A stretch of DNA of 64,000 bases from Toxorhynchites rutilus septentrionalis (Eukaryota > Arthropoda > Insecta > Diptera > Culicidae). The stretch lies in NCBI RefSeq assembly GCF_029784135.1, contig NC_073745.1, positions 314,392,787 through 314,456,786 on the forward strand. Direction: 5' to 3'. The translations under genes were made by a program, and so were the position numbers. The notes below the pieces were generated by a model that ran no database searches, was not told the origin of the DNA, and worked only from the letters and a program-made list of their open reading frames with translations. How positions within the stretch are numbered: position 1 is the first letter of the stretch; each line of letters starts with the position of its first letter. Below, piece by piece: positions 1 through 10,479 of this stretch.

Positions 1-24
1 GTAACGAAATTTTATCGCTTCCAG

Positions 25-1417
25 GGTGTTTGGTATATTCGACACTCTGACACGCACATTTGTGATTCGAGACCCTTACCTGATCAAAAAGATAGCGGTG
101 AAGGATTTCGAGTACTTCATCGACCGGCGAGCGTTCTTTGGCGAAGGCGACGATGACAACGAAGATTTGCTCTTCAGCAAAACCCTTGTGGGCTTGCGTG
201 GTCAGAAGTGGCGCGATATGCGAGCCACGCTTAGTCCCGCGTTTACCGGAAGCAAGATGCGGGCGATGTTTGAGCTGATGGTGAAATACATCCACGGGAT
301 GATTGATATTTTGAGGAAAGAAGCGGCCGCAGTGGGATTCATCGAGCACGAAGTAAAGGATCTGTACTCACGAGTAGCAAACGATATTATTGCGACTTGT
401 GCCTTTGGACTGCAGGTAGAATCGTTACAAAGTCGTGAAAACGAGTTCTACCTAAAGGCCAAAGAGATGATGGGCTTCAACAGCATAATTGTGTTTTTGC
501 GAATGATGGCCATTAGGATTTTCCCGAAAATTACGACTAAGCTGGGAATCGATGTTATCGGCAGGGAACATATCCGGTACTTTTGCAAGATTATCAGGGA
601 TGCGGTGCGAACGCGGGAGGCCCACGGAATCGTTCGACCGGATATGATTCATCTGTTAACACAAGCAAGAAAGGGTCTCTTGGAGCATCCGCAGGAGGAA
701 ACGGAAATCACCGAGGGTTTCGCAACGGTCAATGAGTCGGATGCTACAAAGGTTGCCTCGAACAAAAAGATGACCGAAATCGAGCTCATCGCGCAGTGTA
801 TGATTTTCTTCTTCGCTGGATTCGACACCGTGTCCACGGAAATGTTGTTCATGTCATATGAACTGGGCCTCAATCCGGATGTTCAGCAGAAACTATACGA
901 AGAAATTCTGGAAACGAACAGTCAGCTGCAGGGCGAACCCCTAACGTATGATGTTCTGCAGAAAATGAAGTACATGGATATGGTCGTATCGGAAACCTTG
1001 AGGATGTGGCCTGCACCGGCCGTTGATCGACAATGCCTTTGCGATTACACCTTAGATGATGGCGAGGGACTCAAGTTCACCATCGACGAAGGTGCGTGCG
1101 TGTGGATTCCGGTACACGGCATCCATCGGGACCCCATGTGCTACCCAAATCCGACCAAATTCGATCCGGAACGATTCAGCGACACCAACCGGGTCAACAT
1201 CAACATGGACGCATATATGCCATTCGGTATTGGACCAAGAAACTGCATCGGATCGAGGTTCGCACTGATGGAAATGAAAGTGATTATGTATCAGCTGTTG
1301 CTGCATTTCAGCCTCGAGAGAACCGAGCAGACCCAGGTACCGCTCCAGCTACTCAAGGGTTTGCTGGGATTGGGTACTGAGAAAGGGGCGCATCTACGGT
1401 TGAGGTTGAGACAGTGA
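25..1417 (+). CDS. CYP9J-like: Cytochrome P450, CYP9J-like, 3' exon (5' part outside window)
   Basis: Heme-thiolate monooxygenase of the ER membrane; CYP9J enzymes in mosquitoes are linked to oxidation of xenobiotics such as pyrethroids (family knowledge). The exon gives 463 residues from its first whole codon. Helix C WRDMR is at 62-66, helix I AGFDTVS at 264-270, ExxR as ETLR at 323-326, PERF at 381-384, and the heme loop FGIGPRNCIG at 400-409 with ligand Cys407. All core motifs are present with no break. The exon starts at G25, just after a pyrimidine-rich stretch ending in CAG at 22-24, and the first base completes a codon begun in the missing upstream exon. The exon boundary and length match exactly those of the complete paralogue at 12146-10480, so about 71 N-terminal residues with the membrane anchor lie left of the window. 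Subfamily naming is from recognition, not a search. Confidence 0.93.
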
Positions 1418-1600
1418 TGGATTATGTTTTCTATATGTCATAAATTTATAAATACAGTAAATAAAATTACTAACAAAACCTGTTTATCTGATTTCAGAAG
1501 TGAAAAAAGTATATTTGAAATGTAATATGTAATATGATATTCCGAGAATATTTTCTACAGATTCCACATTACAACATGTACTAAGTGTACGGGTTTTGGG
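1418..1600 (+). other. 3' UTR with poly(A) signal of the left P450
   Basis: After the TGA stop the DNA turns AT-rich. An AATAAA hexamer at 1460-1465 lies about 45 bases past the stop, a normal place for cleavage and polyadenylation. The first bases after the stop resemble those after the paralogous gene near 10480, as expected for recent duplicates. The exact cleavage site cannot be seen. Confidence 0.5.
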
Positions 1601-1705
1601 AAATGTGGCCTATAGACCTCGTTTTTATAACCACAACATCCAGCGAAATGAGTTCTAACATTAGGCGCTATCAATTATTTCTTATAGGAGAACCGCGGGT
1701 ATTAC

Positions 1706-2625
1706 GGCAGTGGGGGTAATGTGGACAGGTGGTTGATTTGTATTTTTGAAGTTATTTGTACATTTTGAAGTTCAGATTTCTGTTAATGAGAACACCTTCT
1801 ACATGCTATTCTATAATATTTCAGCCACCCTATGGCAATGAATACTGATCAGAAGTGGAAAAAGGAAACAAAAACCGAAAATCATGCATGATTCCGCGTG
1901 AGGATGTGATTTTAGCTGCTTCGATATTGAGCATGAGTGGTTTAAAATCAAAATTCAATTGGCTGATGGTTTATTTCGTTTTTTGAGTTAACAAAGAAGC
2001 GATACTAGGTATGTGCGGAAAAGTGAATTCATTTTTGAGTGGAAAATTTAAATTATTGAAATGATTGTACTGGTGGGGTAAAACGGACAGTTGCCAGTGG
2101 AAGTGAGATGGACTATGAAAAATCGGTTTAATCTATTCCTCAGGAATGCCCTGCGTTTATAAATGGAAATCAAATGGCCAAATGTGGACTGTTTAGAAGC
2201 TGACTGGAACCAAAAGCAAAATAGTTGAGGGTCTGTCCGTTTATACTGCTGAAAAGCACGATATCACTTCTAGGTGGATTAATTCGATTTTTTCATCATT
2301 TAACGAACATTCGTGATGAGTTGAATAAAATTATTCCTCTCGCGATCGATAAACCTCTACGCTTCATATATTACAAACCTGTCCATATTTCCCCTCACTA
2401 TATGTCCATATTACCCGCATCGAAAAAAATTTTATAAATGTTTTCGGTCTGTTTTAATTTCAGTAAAAAACATTGAAAAACACTTTTTTTGTAAAATATT
2501 TGGTCAATTAGGTAGAAAAACAGTATATTGAATTGCAAGAAACTGCATCAAAGTTTTGGGAAACTTGAGTTTCCAAAGATATAAATGAAGTTCTTCTTGA
2601 CATGTCCGTTTTACCCCCACTTTCC
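1706..2625. repeat. Possible inverted-repeat MITE with GTGGGGGTAA ends
   Basis: A GTGGGGGTAATGTGGACAGG stretch near 1709 is matched in inverted form by TGTCCGTTTTACCCCCAC near 2600, with a looser related block (GGTAAAACGGACAG) near 2077. No open frame of note lies between. This looks like a short non-autonomous DNA element or an old inverted repeat. No clear target-site duplication is seen, so the borders are approximate. Confidence 0.35.
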
Positions 2626-3777
2626 CAAATCGTGTTTCTACACTCGACAAAAAAAAACATAGACGAACAGAGTGCGGAGACGAAATTTTGGAGTGATTTT
2701 TGAAACGCTGTAACTTTGTTAAAACCCAACAAATTTTTAGAGGGGATGTATATAATTTTGAAGCTCAAAGCCTTTTTTGAATATATGAACATGGTGAAGA
2801 AATGAATATTCATTATGGTGAAGAAATAAAAAATCGATTCCAGATATGTTGTGGACAAACAAAATTTTTGCCAACTAAGTTATTACCAAATGTAATTAAC
2901 CTTATCAACCAGCTTTCATTTGATCCTTTTAACTTTTTTCTGTTACGATCGTACAATAGAAAAATGTATTCCAATTTTTAAATGTTTATTTTATTACAAC
3001 ACTAATCGACGCGGCAAACGTTGTTCTGCCCTATAAATTATTTCTAGTGAATATGTTAGTTGTTAAATAAAACATAACTAGTGTATTGTAAGTGTGCTTG
3101 AAGGTGTGACCATGTATGGTATTGCACCGTGGGGAAATAGACTTACCGAATCCGAATATGATGAGGGTCCATTCTTTGAAAAATATAAAACTGATATTAG
3201 GAGATGAGATCTATGAATGGAGCGCTTTAGACTAGGGGATCTCAAACTAATTTGGGCAAGAGACCCCTTTTCCAGAATGAAGTCATACCAAAGACCCCCT
3301 AGAGCTAAATTTCTTTCAAGATTTTATCTTTAGATCTATTTCGTTACTAAATAATTTAATAATTTAGAAACATTGCAGTTAGTTCAATGAATTAACTTTA
3401 CAGTATTTTCTCAACAAATTCAATAAAATAAATGGACATGAAATTTAGTTAATATCAAATGTAATTAATAATTGTTAATACATACCACTCACAAACTATA
3501 AAAACATTAAAATCGCAAACCAATCTATCCGCTACTATCAAAATATCAAAGTACGGTTCAATTTTGGTTAGTTAAAGCCCTAAATCTCCGCATTCGTTGA
3601 TTTTCAAATGGTTCCTTCGGTTTTGGGTTGTTTGTAACCACACTGAAGCCTTTTTCGACAAGGACGAAAAAATGAGAAGATATTTTTCAACAATGTCCCA
3701 TAACGCAAGATATAGTGTTTCAATGTTGCGTTGTAACCAGAATTTATGACAACCTTGGATGTACTTCTGCTTGAGCT
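2626..3777. other. AT-rich intergenic DNA, no gene seen
   Basis: No frame here resembles a known protein, and no tRNA or terminal inverted repeat is visible. The open frames are short and AT-driven. Confidence 0.6.
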
Positions 3778-4062
3778 CAGTGTTGCCACATTTAAATCTG
3801 TACCAGAGGGGTCAAAAATCTTTCTCAGCAGTACTTTTTTCCAAAAATCCGTACCATCGAAAAGCTTTGTTGTACAGAAAAAAAATATTAGCATTAAAAA
3901 AACACTCATTTATTTACTACACGAGCTTCATTTACATTTTCAGTTCAATGTTGCTTTGTTCAAATGTAAGAAATTTCATACGTATAAAAAATCTGTACCA
4001 ATCTGTATTTTTTGACGAAAATCTGTACCTTTCCAGATAAATCTGTACGTGTGGCAACACTG
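3778..4062. mobile_element. MITE with 13-bp inverted ends (hAT-like)
   Basis: The ends are a perfect 13-bp inverted pair: CAGTGTTGCCACA at 3778-3790 and TGTGGCAACACTG at 4050-4062. The 285-bp interior holds repeated CTGTACC blocks and no transposase. The CAGNG start is typical of hAT elements. The flanking octamers CTTGAGCT and CTACAACT agree at 5 of 8 positions, a possible decayed 8-bp duplication. Partial copies lie at 31706-31872 and 46597-46763. The hAT assignment is inference. Confidence 0.75.
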
Positions 4063-5398
4063 CTACAACTACACTTAGTATACTATAAGTAAAAATGAAA
4101 ATATGTATAATTAAGGTTCAAAATAACGTAACAAGCGATACTGACTCAAAAAATATTCTAGTATTTCATTTTCCAATACTCGAACTAAGCAACTGAAATT
4201 TTTAAAACCTCTTAGCACTCTGACTTCAATTGATATTCTGTGTTTCGTTATTTCTTTTGTTGCTTCTCGGCGACAGTAGTTTATTGCTTGTTTCATTTGA
4301 GGTAACAAAGTTAACGGATCGAAGTATTCCTATTTATAATTGATGTGATGATTGCATTTTTACGCTAAATTTTGTCTACATCACGATCGCGTCAAATTGA
4401 TGCATATCCGTAGAGATCGGTATATGACATAGATAATTTCAATATTTCATTTAAAAAAAAATAAACATCAATATATATTTACCTCCATCAATGCTTGAAA
4501 GTCATTATAACGAAAATTATTATTAAAAAAAATATAAAGATGGAATAATAATGCACATGATTTTTGTAATTTTCCTTATAAAATTCGAAATGCGTCAAAA
4601 TGACGCGCCCCGTAAACCTGGGGTTAATAAGGGTCGATTTTCAGACCCCGTCGACCCCCAAAATCAATTTTCGTTTATGTCAACCCCTTGAAAACCGAAA
4701 CCGACTCCAGGGCATCGGAGAAACCCTGATTTGGACGATGACCTCCGACAACAATTAAACAAAAAAACAACAAAAAAATCATTTTTTAATTCAATGTATT
4801 TTCCTAATGTAACTGACATGTTTTTTCTCTTAAATGTGAAATGTAAAGTGAAAAAAGTAAAATATATTTGTCTTGAAATAGAAACATAATATAATAAAAT
4901 AATAAATAAAATCAATATCAATTTCGTTAAAATAATTCATCCGGATTCGTGGAGCAATTTACTCTCTATCAGATTAGCAGACACGAAAGCAATTTTAAAT
5001 TACTAAATTTGAATGAAAATTCTTACTCGTGTTGTTACTTAGAAGACAAAGTCATAACTTAACTATTTTTAAATAAATCTCTTTGAATTTCCGTTAAAAC
5101 TTTATCCATAACATAAAATCATTATCAAAGACTATCTTCGTTCAATGTTTTTTCCACTTGCAGAGAATGTGTTATCCTGTTACACATATTAGAGCCTATT
5201 CAATTTTTCCTTTTATATTTTTTAATTATTTTTGTTAAGTATGCGAAAACCAGAACCGCTTGTTGGGGACTGTTTCGATATCCTTCGTAGTTTATTTCAA
5301 GATTCCTGATTCTGCCACATTCCTTAGCAACCGTTGAGGAATGGGGCATAGCGGCCGTTGTTTTCAGTAAAAAACTTTTACAAATTAAAATTAAAAAG
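4063..5398. other. AT-rich intergenic DNA, no gene seen
   Basis: Only short AT-rich frames occur. Nothing is recognisable as coding, RNA or mobile. Confidence 0.6.
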
Positions 5399-5400
5399 TA

Positions 5401-5961
5401 CAGGGTCTTTCAGATTAAACGCTCACGCAAAAAAATCGAATGACTCCTTATAGTTTTTTTTTTCGCTCTGCCGATGGTAACACTGCATTCCCCACTTCGG
5501 GACGATAATATTTGGCTACTCGTTCAGTTTGATCGGATGGGTTTTAGTGTCAAAATGTACAATTTACAAGAACGAGTTTTTTTAGTGAAACTTTGTCCTC
5601 TTATGGTAAGTATTTCAACATTTCTCGTCTTCGATTACTTCCTCTGGGGGTACGTGAAGGACAGTTGCTATGTTAATACGCCACAAAATGTAAAGTAATT
5701 TAAAGAAGAAATAACTCGGATTCTCAACAGCATCGAAGTCGTAATGTTGGAGTTGGAGTCTCAACAGCATCGAAGTCGTAATGTTGGAGTTGAGCATGAA
5801 GAATTTTAATCGCCGTTTAAAATGCGTTAACGAAAAAGGGGTGACCACATCGAAAGTGTCCTGAAATAAGCTTTATTTTCGTTTTTTAAAAATAAAAATC
5901 AGATCACTTTTGTGAAAGTTATTAAAATTTGTTGCGTGAGCGTTTAATCTGAAAGACCCTG
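5401..5961 (+). mobile_element. Internally deleted Tc1/mariner-type transposon
   Basis: The termini at 5401-5430 and 5932-5961 are perfect 30-bp inverted repeats beginning CAGGGTCTTTCAG. TA lies immediately outside both ends (5399-5400 and 5962-5963), the target duplication of the IS630/Tc1/mariner superfamily. At 561 bp it is far too short for a full transposase; only the C-terminal coding part remains. The perfect termini suggest rather recent mobility, presumably by a transposase supplied in trans. Confidence 0.9.
5640..5868 (+). pseudogene. Tc1/mariner transposase C-terminal relic
   Basis: The plus strand reads DYFLWGYVKDSCYVN, a hallmark near the third catalytic acid of insect mariner-like transposases. 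After a stop and frame changes it continues as FKEEITRILNSIE and then MKNFNRRLKCVNEKGGDHIE, which fits the C-terminal tail of the same family. A tandem duplication of 37 bp (units at 5722-5758 and 5759-5793) splits this tail. The N-terminal DNA-binding and first catalytic regions are absent. Not functional. Confidence 0.8.
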
Positions 5962-5963
5962 TA

Positions 5964-6889
5964 GAACAGAAGTAAAAACTATGCGTGGAATTCCAGCTTT
6001 CAAAAATTATGTAGAAATAATGAATAATGAAGTGAAATAAAGCAAAGTTAGAATGGCACAAAACGTAAAACAAAAGTATATTGTTAAACGTATTATCACA
6101 AAGAGCAAAATTAAAAATACCACTTACTGGCACTGTCACTGTATATCGTAATTTTTATTGCCAATATAAATAAAATTGTCAAAAAAAAACCATCCTTCTA
6201 GCTTTTTCCTGTTTTTTCTCCTAATTTTCCCAGCTTTTTCAAAATTTTAGTTCGTATCTCTGCCCAGAATCACGAGTGACCCAGAAGAATGAGTGAGTGA
6301 GTATTCGATTATAGAGGCTTTAAAATTTTGCTGTTCATCCATCTCTATCTTGGAAAAGTTAAATTTAGAAAAAAAAATTAAAAATGTGTGTTTTCGTAAA
6401 CTATTAAAATGTGGTAAGCTTAGTTAACATCTCATAAACGGATACTTTAAAGTTTATCACTAAAAGCTTCATGATTTCAAATGATCTCTGAATTTATATT
6501 ACAACATCGGAAAACGTTCATTCTTGAAATAGTTGGTGCTTGAAAAATGCATCAGTCTTGAAAAAAATATGCGCAGCGCTGAAGCTGAAGCGTGGACATT
6601 ATCAGCGTGCGTTCAGAGAGAACGCGTGGTTATAGATACAAATGTTTTTGATATTTATTATAATTTTTGAGTGATTTTTTTTTTTATTTCAAATTTCAAA
6701 CTATAAACTTTATTTTTCTAAAGTGCAATTCGAAATGAAATCGAACTAAATATGCAGATTTTCAAAATATGTATTTTTAATTCTAACGAAAGTTTGTATT
6801 CCGTAAAAAAAGTGAGTATTCCACACCATTTGGGAATTTTTTGACTCAAGTGTAACTTTTGAAAAGGGCGTAGTAACGTACAGTATGCT
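5964..6889. other. Intergenic DNA, no gene seen
   Basis: AT-rich sequence without a supported gene. A short GC-richer patch near 6570-6620 has no recognisable product. Confidence 0.6.
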
Positions 6890-7163
6890 TCATTTGTATC
6901 GCAGTACCGCGCACCCCCCCCCCTCCCCTCAGAAAGAGGGAAGGAGTGTCTATTCACCATAGAAACGTTTCGTGTCCCCTAAAACCTTCGCATGCCGAAT
7001 TTGGCTCCATTTGCTTGAATAGTTTTCGAGTTATGCAGAAATTTGTCTTTCATTTGTATGGCAGCTCCCTCTTATAGAGGGGGGTGGAGTGTCTAACCAC
7101 CGTAAATTTGTGTTTCATTTGTACGGCAAACCCCCCTTAGAGAGGGGCCCCATCTAGATAAAA
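6890..7163 (-). repeat. Helitron-associated repeat fragment, reverse orientation
   Basis: On the minus strand this reads CCATACAAATGAAA, ACTCGA, TTCAAGCAAATG, GGTTTTAGG and then a C-run/G-run block. These are the same ordered blocks as the units at 13200-13960 and inside the Helitron at 26402-27170. Two units are present. It is a fragment without either Helitron terminus. Confidence 0.65.
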
Positions 7164-7167
7164 GGTG

Positions 7168-7767
7168 AGAAGCTGGAGCTATCGTACCGTCACAGTGTTG
7201 TCTACAAAATTCTGTCTCAGATCCTCTTTCGCCGTCTATCGCCAATAGTAAGTAGATTTGTGGGAAGTTGTCAGGCCGGATTCATGCCCGGTTGCTCGAC
7301 GACGGACCAGATTTTTACGCTGCGGCAGATCCTTCAAAATTGCCGCGAGTATCACGTCCCTACGCACCACATCTTCGTTGACTTCAAGGCCGCATATGAT
7401 ACAATCGACCGACGACAACTAGTGAGGATCATGGACGATCACGGCTTTCCCTGAAAGCTGACAAGACTGATTTGGGCAACGATGAACGGTTTGCGGATCT
7501 CAGGTGAGCTCATTTCATCATTTGAGACTAACAGGGGACTTCGACAAGGCGATGGACTCTCCTGTCTGCTCTTCAACGTGGTGCTGGAAGGAGTTATGCG
7601 GAGAGCGGGCTTCAACATGCAGGGCACGATTTTAAACAAGTCCAGTCAGTTGATCTGCTTCGCCGACGACGTGGACGTAATCGGAAGGACACATACGACG
7701 GTAGCCGATTTGTATTCCCGACTGAAACACGAAGCAGGATCAATGCGTCTAAAACCGCAATTCCATT
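7168..7767 (+). pseudogene. Non-LTR retrotransposon reverse transcriptase relic
   Basis: Encodes the middle of a LINE reverse transcriptase: QAGFMPGCSTTDQIF, then DFKAAYDTIDR (first catalytic Asp block), RGLRQGDGLSCLLFN and FADDVDVIG (catalytic FADD). The fragment is truncated at both ends. An in-frame TGA at 7452-7454 interrupts it, and the frame collapses after about 7760. It lacks endonuclease and C-terminal domains. It belongs to the Jockey/R1-type insect LINEs, but I cannot fix the clade. Its downstream edge abuts the PIF/Harbinger relic. Confidence 0.85.
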
Positions 7768-7952
7768 GAGTCAACACTGTACGACATATTGTTTCCTTTT
7801 GTGGGTTGAAGACAGGTTTGCGGCGTGTGGTACGACATTCAATTAAAGTCGCATGCGAAATTTGTTTATCTAGGTCGAATGCCTCTCGTCGTTCACGCAT
7901 GTGTTCACGCATCAATAGAGATTCCATTGAGGCAACTGCACTTTAGTGCGTC

Positions 7953-9669
7953 ATGTCTTTACAAACAGTCGCGGCAGCAGCTTATTTGGTGATCGCTTTA
8001 AACCGTAAAAAGAAAAGAAAAAAACCACGGTGGTGGAGAAGAGAACTTTATCTCGATAGTCATGATGCTCAAAGTAGTTTATACAACAAAAGGGTTGTGG
8101 AGGACGAAGCTTTAATCCGAAACTTTACTCGCATGAGTATGGAGAATTTCCAATATTTACTTGGAAAAATCTCGTCAATTATTAAAAAAAATCGATACAA
8201 ACTTTCGCGAATCAATACCACCTGATGTGAGGTTGCTAGTGACATTGAGATATTTGGCTACAGGTTCACTCATGTATCTGTTCCGGATATCTGAGCTAAG
8301 CATTTCTAGACTTATTCCAGAGGTATGCAGAGCTTTAATGTACATTCTGAATGATTTCGTCAGGGTGAGTGAAAATGTTGGTATAGGAAACTATTTTTTT
8401 TTATTCTCCAAAAAATGAGCACTCATCTCTTTGACATGCATTTTTCAAAATGCTGTATGCCTCCTCTTCGCGATCAGAAATAGATGAATTCTTCCGTTTT
8501 CTTTTAGGGGCAATAGATTTTTGACGCTCCTCTTCACGTTTGTTTTTTACTTCCTGTAGGTTCGCTTGAATATTTGGATGTTCTTCTTCCTACAATAAAA
8601 AAATTAATAATTGCATAAACAAACTCAAATAATTCAATGAAGAGAAATAATAATAAAATAAATAATAAATTTGATAGGTCAAATTTTTAAGATTGACAAC
8701 GGGTTAGACCGTAACTGAGCTATTCAACTCTGGGTTGTTACGACCAGAAACATTCATTTTTTTTTTGGGGAAATAGAACAACTAGAAAAAAAATAAGATA
8801 AAATTAGAATATATACTTGAGGTCGAAACAAAAATCACATATTATTTATATTTCTTTCAGATGCCTTTTTCTGAAAATGAATGGAGAAAGATAGCAAGAG
8901 ATTTTGAAATGTACTGGAATTATCCACATTGTATAGGCACTTGTGACGGAAAACATGTCGTTATACGAAACCCAAAAAAACAGTGGCAGCATGTTTTTTA
9001 ACTACAAAGGAACTTTCAGCATTGTTTTAATGGCGGTTGCTGACGCAAATTATAATTTCATATATGCTAATGTTGGTTGTCAAGGCAGAATATCTGACGG
9101 AGGTGTTTTTCGAGAAACATCATTTTATAAGAAATTGGCCAAAGGAACGCTGAAATTGCCAGACCCCGAACCACTTCCTTGTAGCAATGATTTCTTATGT
9201 GTTGTTAACGGATGATGCATTTCCACTACAGGAACACATCATGAATAGATAGAAGTAGTAGCCAAGGATTATACAATTATAGGCACTCACGCGCTCGAAG
9301 AGTAGTGGAAAATTCATATGGGCTTTTGGCAAGTGTGTTCCGTGTATTTAGGAAACCACTGATGATTAATTGATTAATAAAAACGCAGAACTTGTCACGA
9401 AAACATGTATTCATCTCCATAATTGTTTGATAAGGAGTAAAACATCGCGATCACTACACTGTCCTCAAGGAACATTAGATATCGAAACACTAGATGGGAA
9501 TATTATCCCTGGATCATGGAGAGCAGCTATCCAGGACGATACTGGTTTGCAGGATTTGCCACACCGAGCACGGAAGTCAACTTTTGAAGCTAAAGAAATC
9601 AGAAATGAATTCATGAAATATTTTCGATCAGATGAAGGACGAGTCTCTTGGCAGGACAATTATGTCTAA
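7953..9669 (+). pseudogene. PIF/Harbinger transposase (HARBI1/DDE_Tnp_4 type), decayed
   Basis: Exon 1 (7953-8364) starts with a basic stretch and WWRRELY, followed by the helix-rich region ending ISRLIPEVCRAL. A consensus intron follows (GTGAGT at 8365, TTTCTTTCAG ending at 8860). Exon 2 carries the catalytic core: Asp in CDGKH, Asp in TDDAFPL, Glu in RRVVENSYG. The tail has PGSWRAA and the FMKYFRSDEG end typical of these proteins. All three catalytic acids remain but in different frames. Frameshifts lie near 8186 and 8976 (both in A runs) and near 9195, and an 8-bp TGATTAAT duplication lies near 9370. In living elements the product would cut and paste DNA with help from a MADF/Myb-like partner. 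That partner is encoded antisense here (8401-9894). Confidence 0.9.
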
Positions 9670-9894
9670 CTTTTAACGTTTTTCAAATATATGTTTCAGA
9701 ATTCCAAAATAAACAAACTCACACTTATTTCCACTCAAACCAAAACTCACCTCAAAGTTCTCTTCGTCACTCCCAGCAGTTGATATTGTTGATTTGGGTA
9801 CGTCCACGTCCAGTGAAAAAATCAATGGCTCATAAGCAAACCATTTAGTATGTTTACCCGGAGAAAAGCCACTCTTTTTCTGTTGCACTTTTTG
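8401..9894 (-). pseudogene. MADF/Myb-like Harbinger accessory protein, two exons, antisense
   Basis: Two minus-strand coding pieces join in phase 0. The exon at 9894-9751 reads KHTKWFAYE and ends at a GTGAGT donor (9750-9745). The exon at 8589-8401 follows an ATTGTAG acceptor and reads KRKRKNSSISD, then RDECSFFGE and a stop. KWFAYE and the basic region followed by RDEC..FGE recur in the second protein of animal PIF/Harbinger elements, which binds DNA and brings the transposase to the nucleus. The 5' part is missing, cut off at about 9895 by another repeat. The gene is interlocked with the transposase: its 1161-bp intron holds transposase exon 2, and its last exon sits in the transposase intron. 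Family match is by memory. Confidence 0.7.
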
Positions 9895-10308
9895 AATTTT
9901 GAAAAAAAAACTTTTTTTCGTGCGGTAGATAGGGACCGCATAAAAAAAGTTTCCCCCCAGAAAATAACTCAAATCCGTTCAATTTCCTTTTGTTTCCCTG
10001 CCTCTTCGGTTGCACGTGGCTGTTTTGTGCTTCTAGTTGCATGCCGAAACGTGATGCTGTTAGATATCATGTCATGCAAAAACTTAGAAAAACTTAGGGC
10101 ATTTGATGGGAGAAGGGGAATGATTTGAGAAGTGAATAATTGAGGCACAAATTTGCTTTCTTTCGCACTGAAATGCATATAAACCATCGAAAAAAACTAA
10201 ATGGATGATAACTTCGTCAAATATGCTTCTTTTCATATATCGCACATAAAAAACCACACAAGAACAGAAAAACGCACAAAAAAATTCGCACAAAAACAGG
10301 TTTTACTG
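9895..10308 (-). mobile_element. pogo/Tigger-like MITE (CAGTAAAACCTG..TGCGGT family), copy 1
   Basis: On the minus strand it begins CAGTAAAACCTGTTTTTGTG at 10308 with TA just outside. It runs through the blocks shared with the copies at 16247, 18538 and 19758 and ends in the TGCGGT..ACCGCAC palindrome near 9920-9945. The CAG start, TA flank and terminal TTTTTGTGCGG recall pogo/Tigger ends; that affiliation is inference. No transposase is present. It cuts off the Harbinger accessory gene on its left. Confidence 0.6.
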
Positions 10309-10479
10309 TATTTCCTAATTTTAAATAACAAATTATTTCTTCCTTAATTCTAAGTTAGGAAAATACAGTTGAGTTTATCAACACCCGATAACAACCCGAT
10401 TGGAACAATCCAAAACAACGAAATGTTGTTAGTAAGTACTGTTTTTACAAATATTTCAAAATTATAAACAATAAATCCA

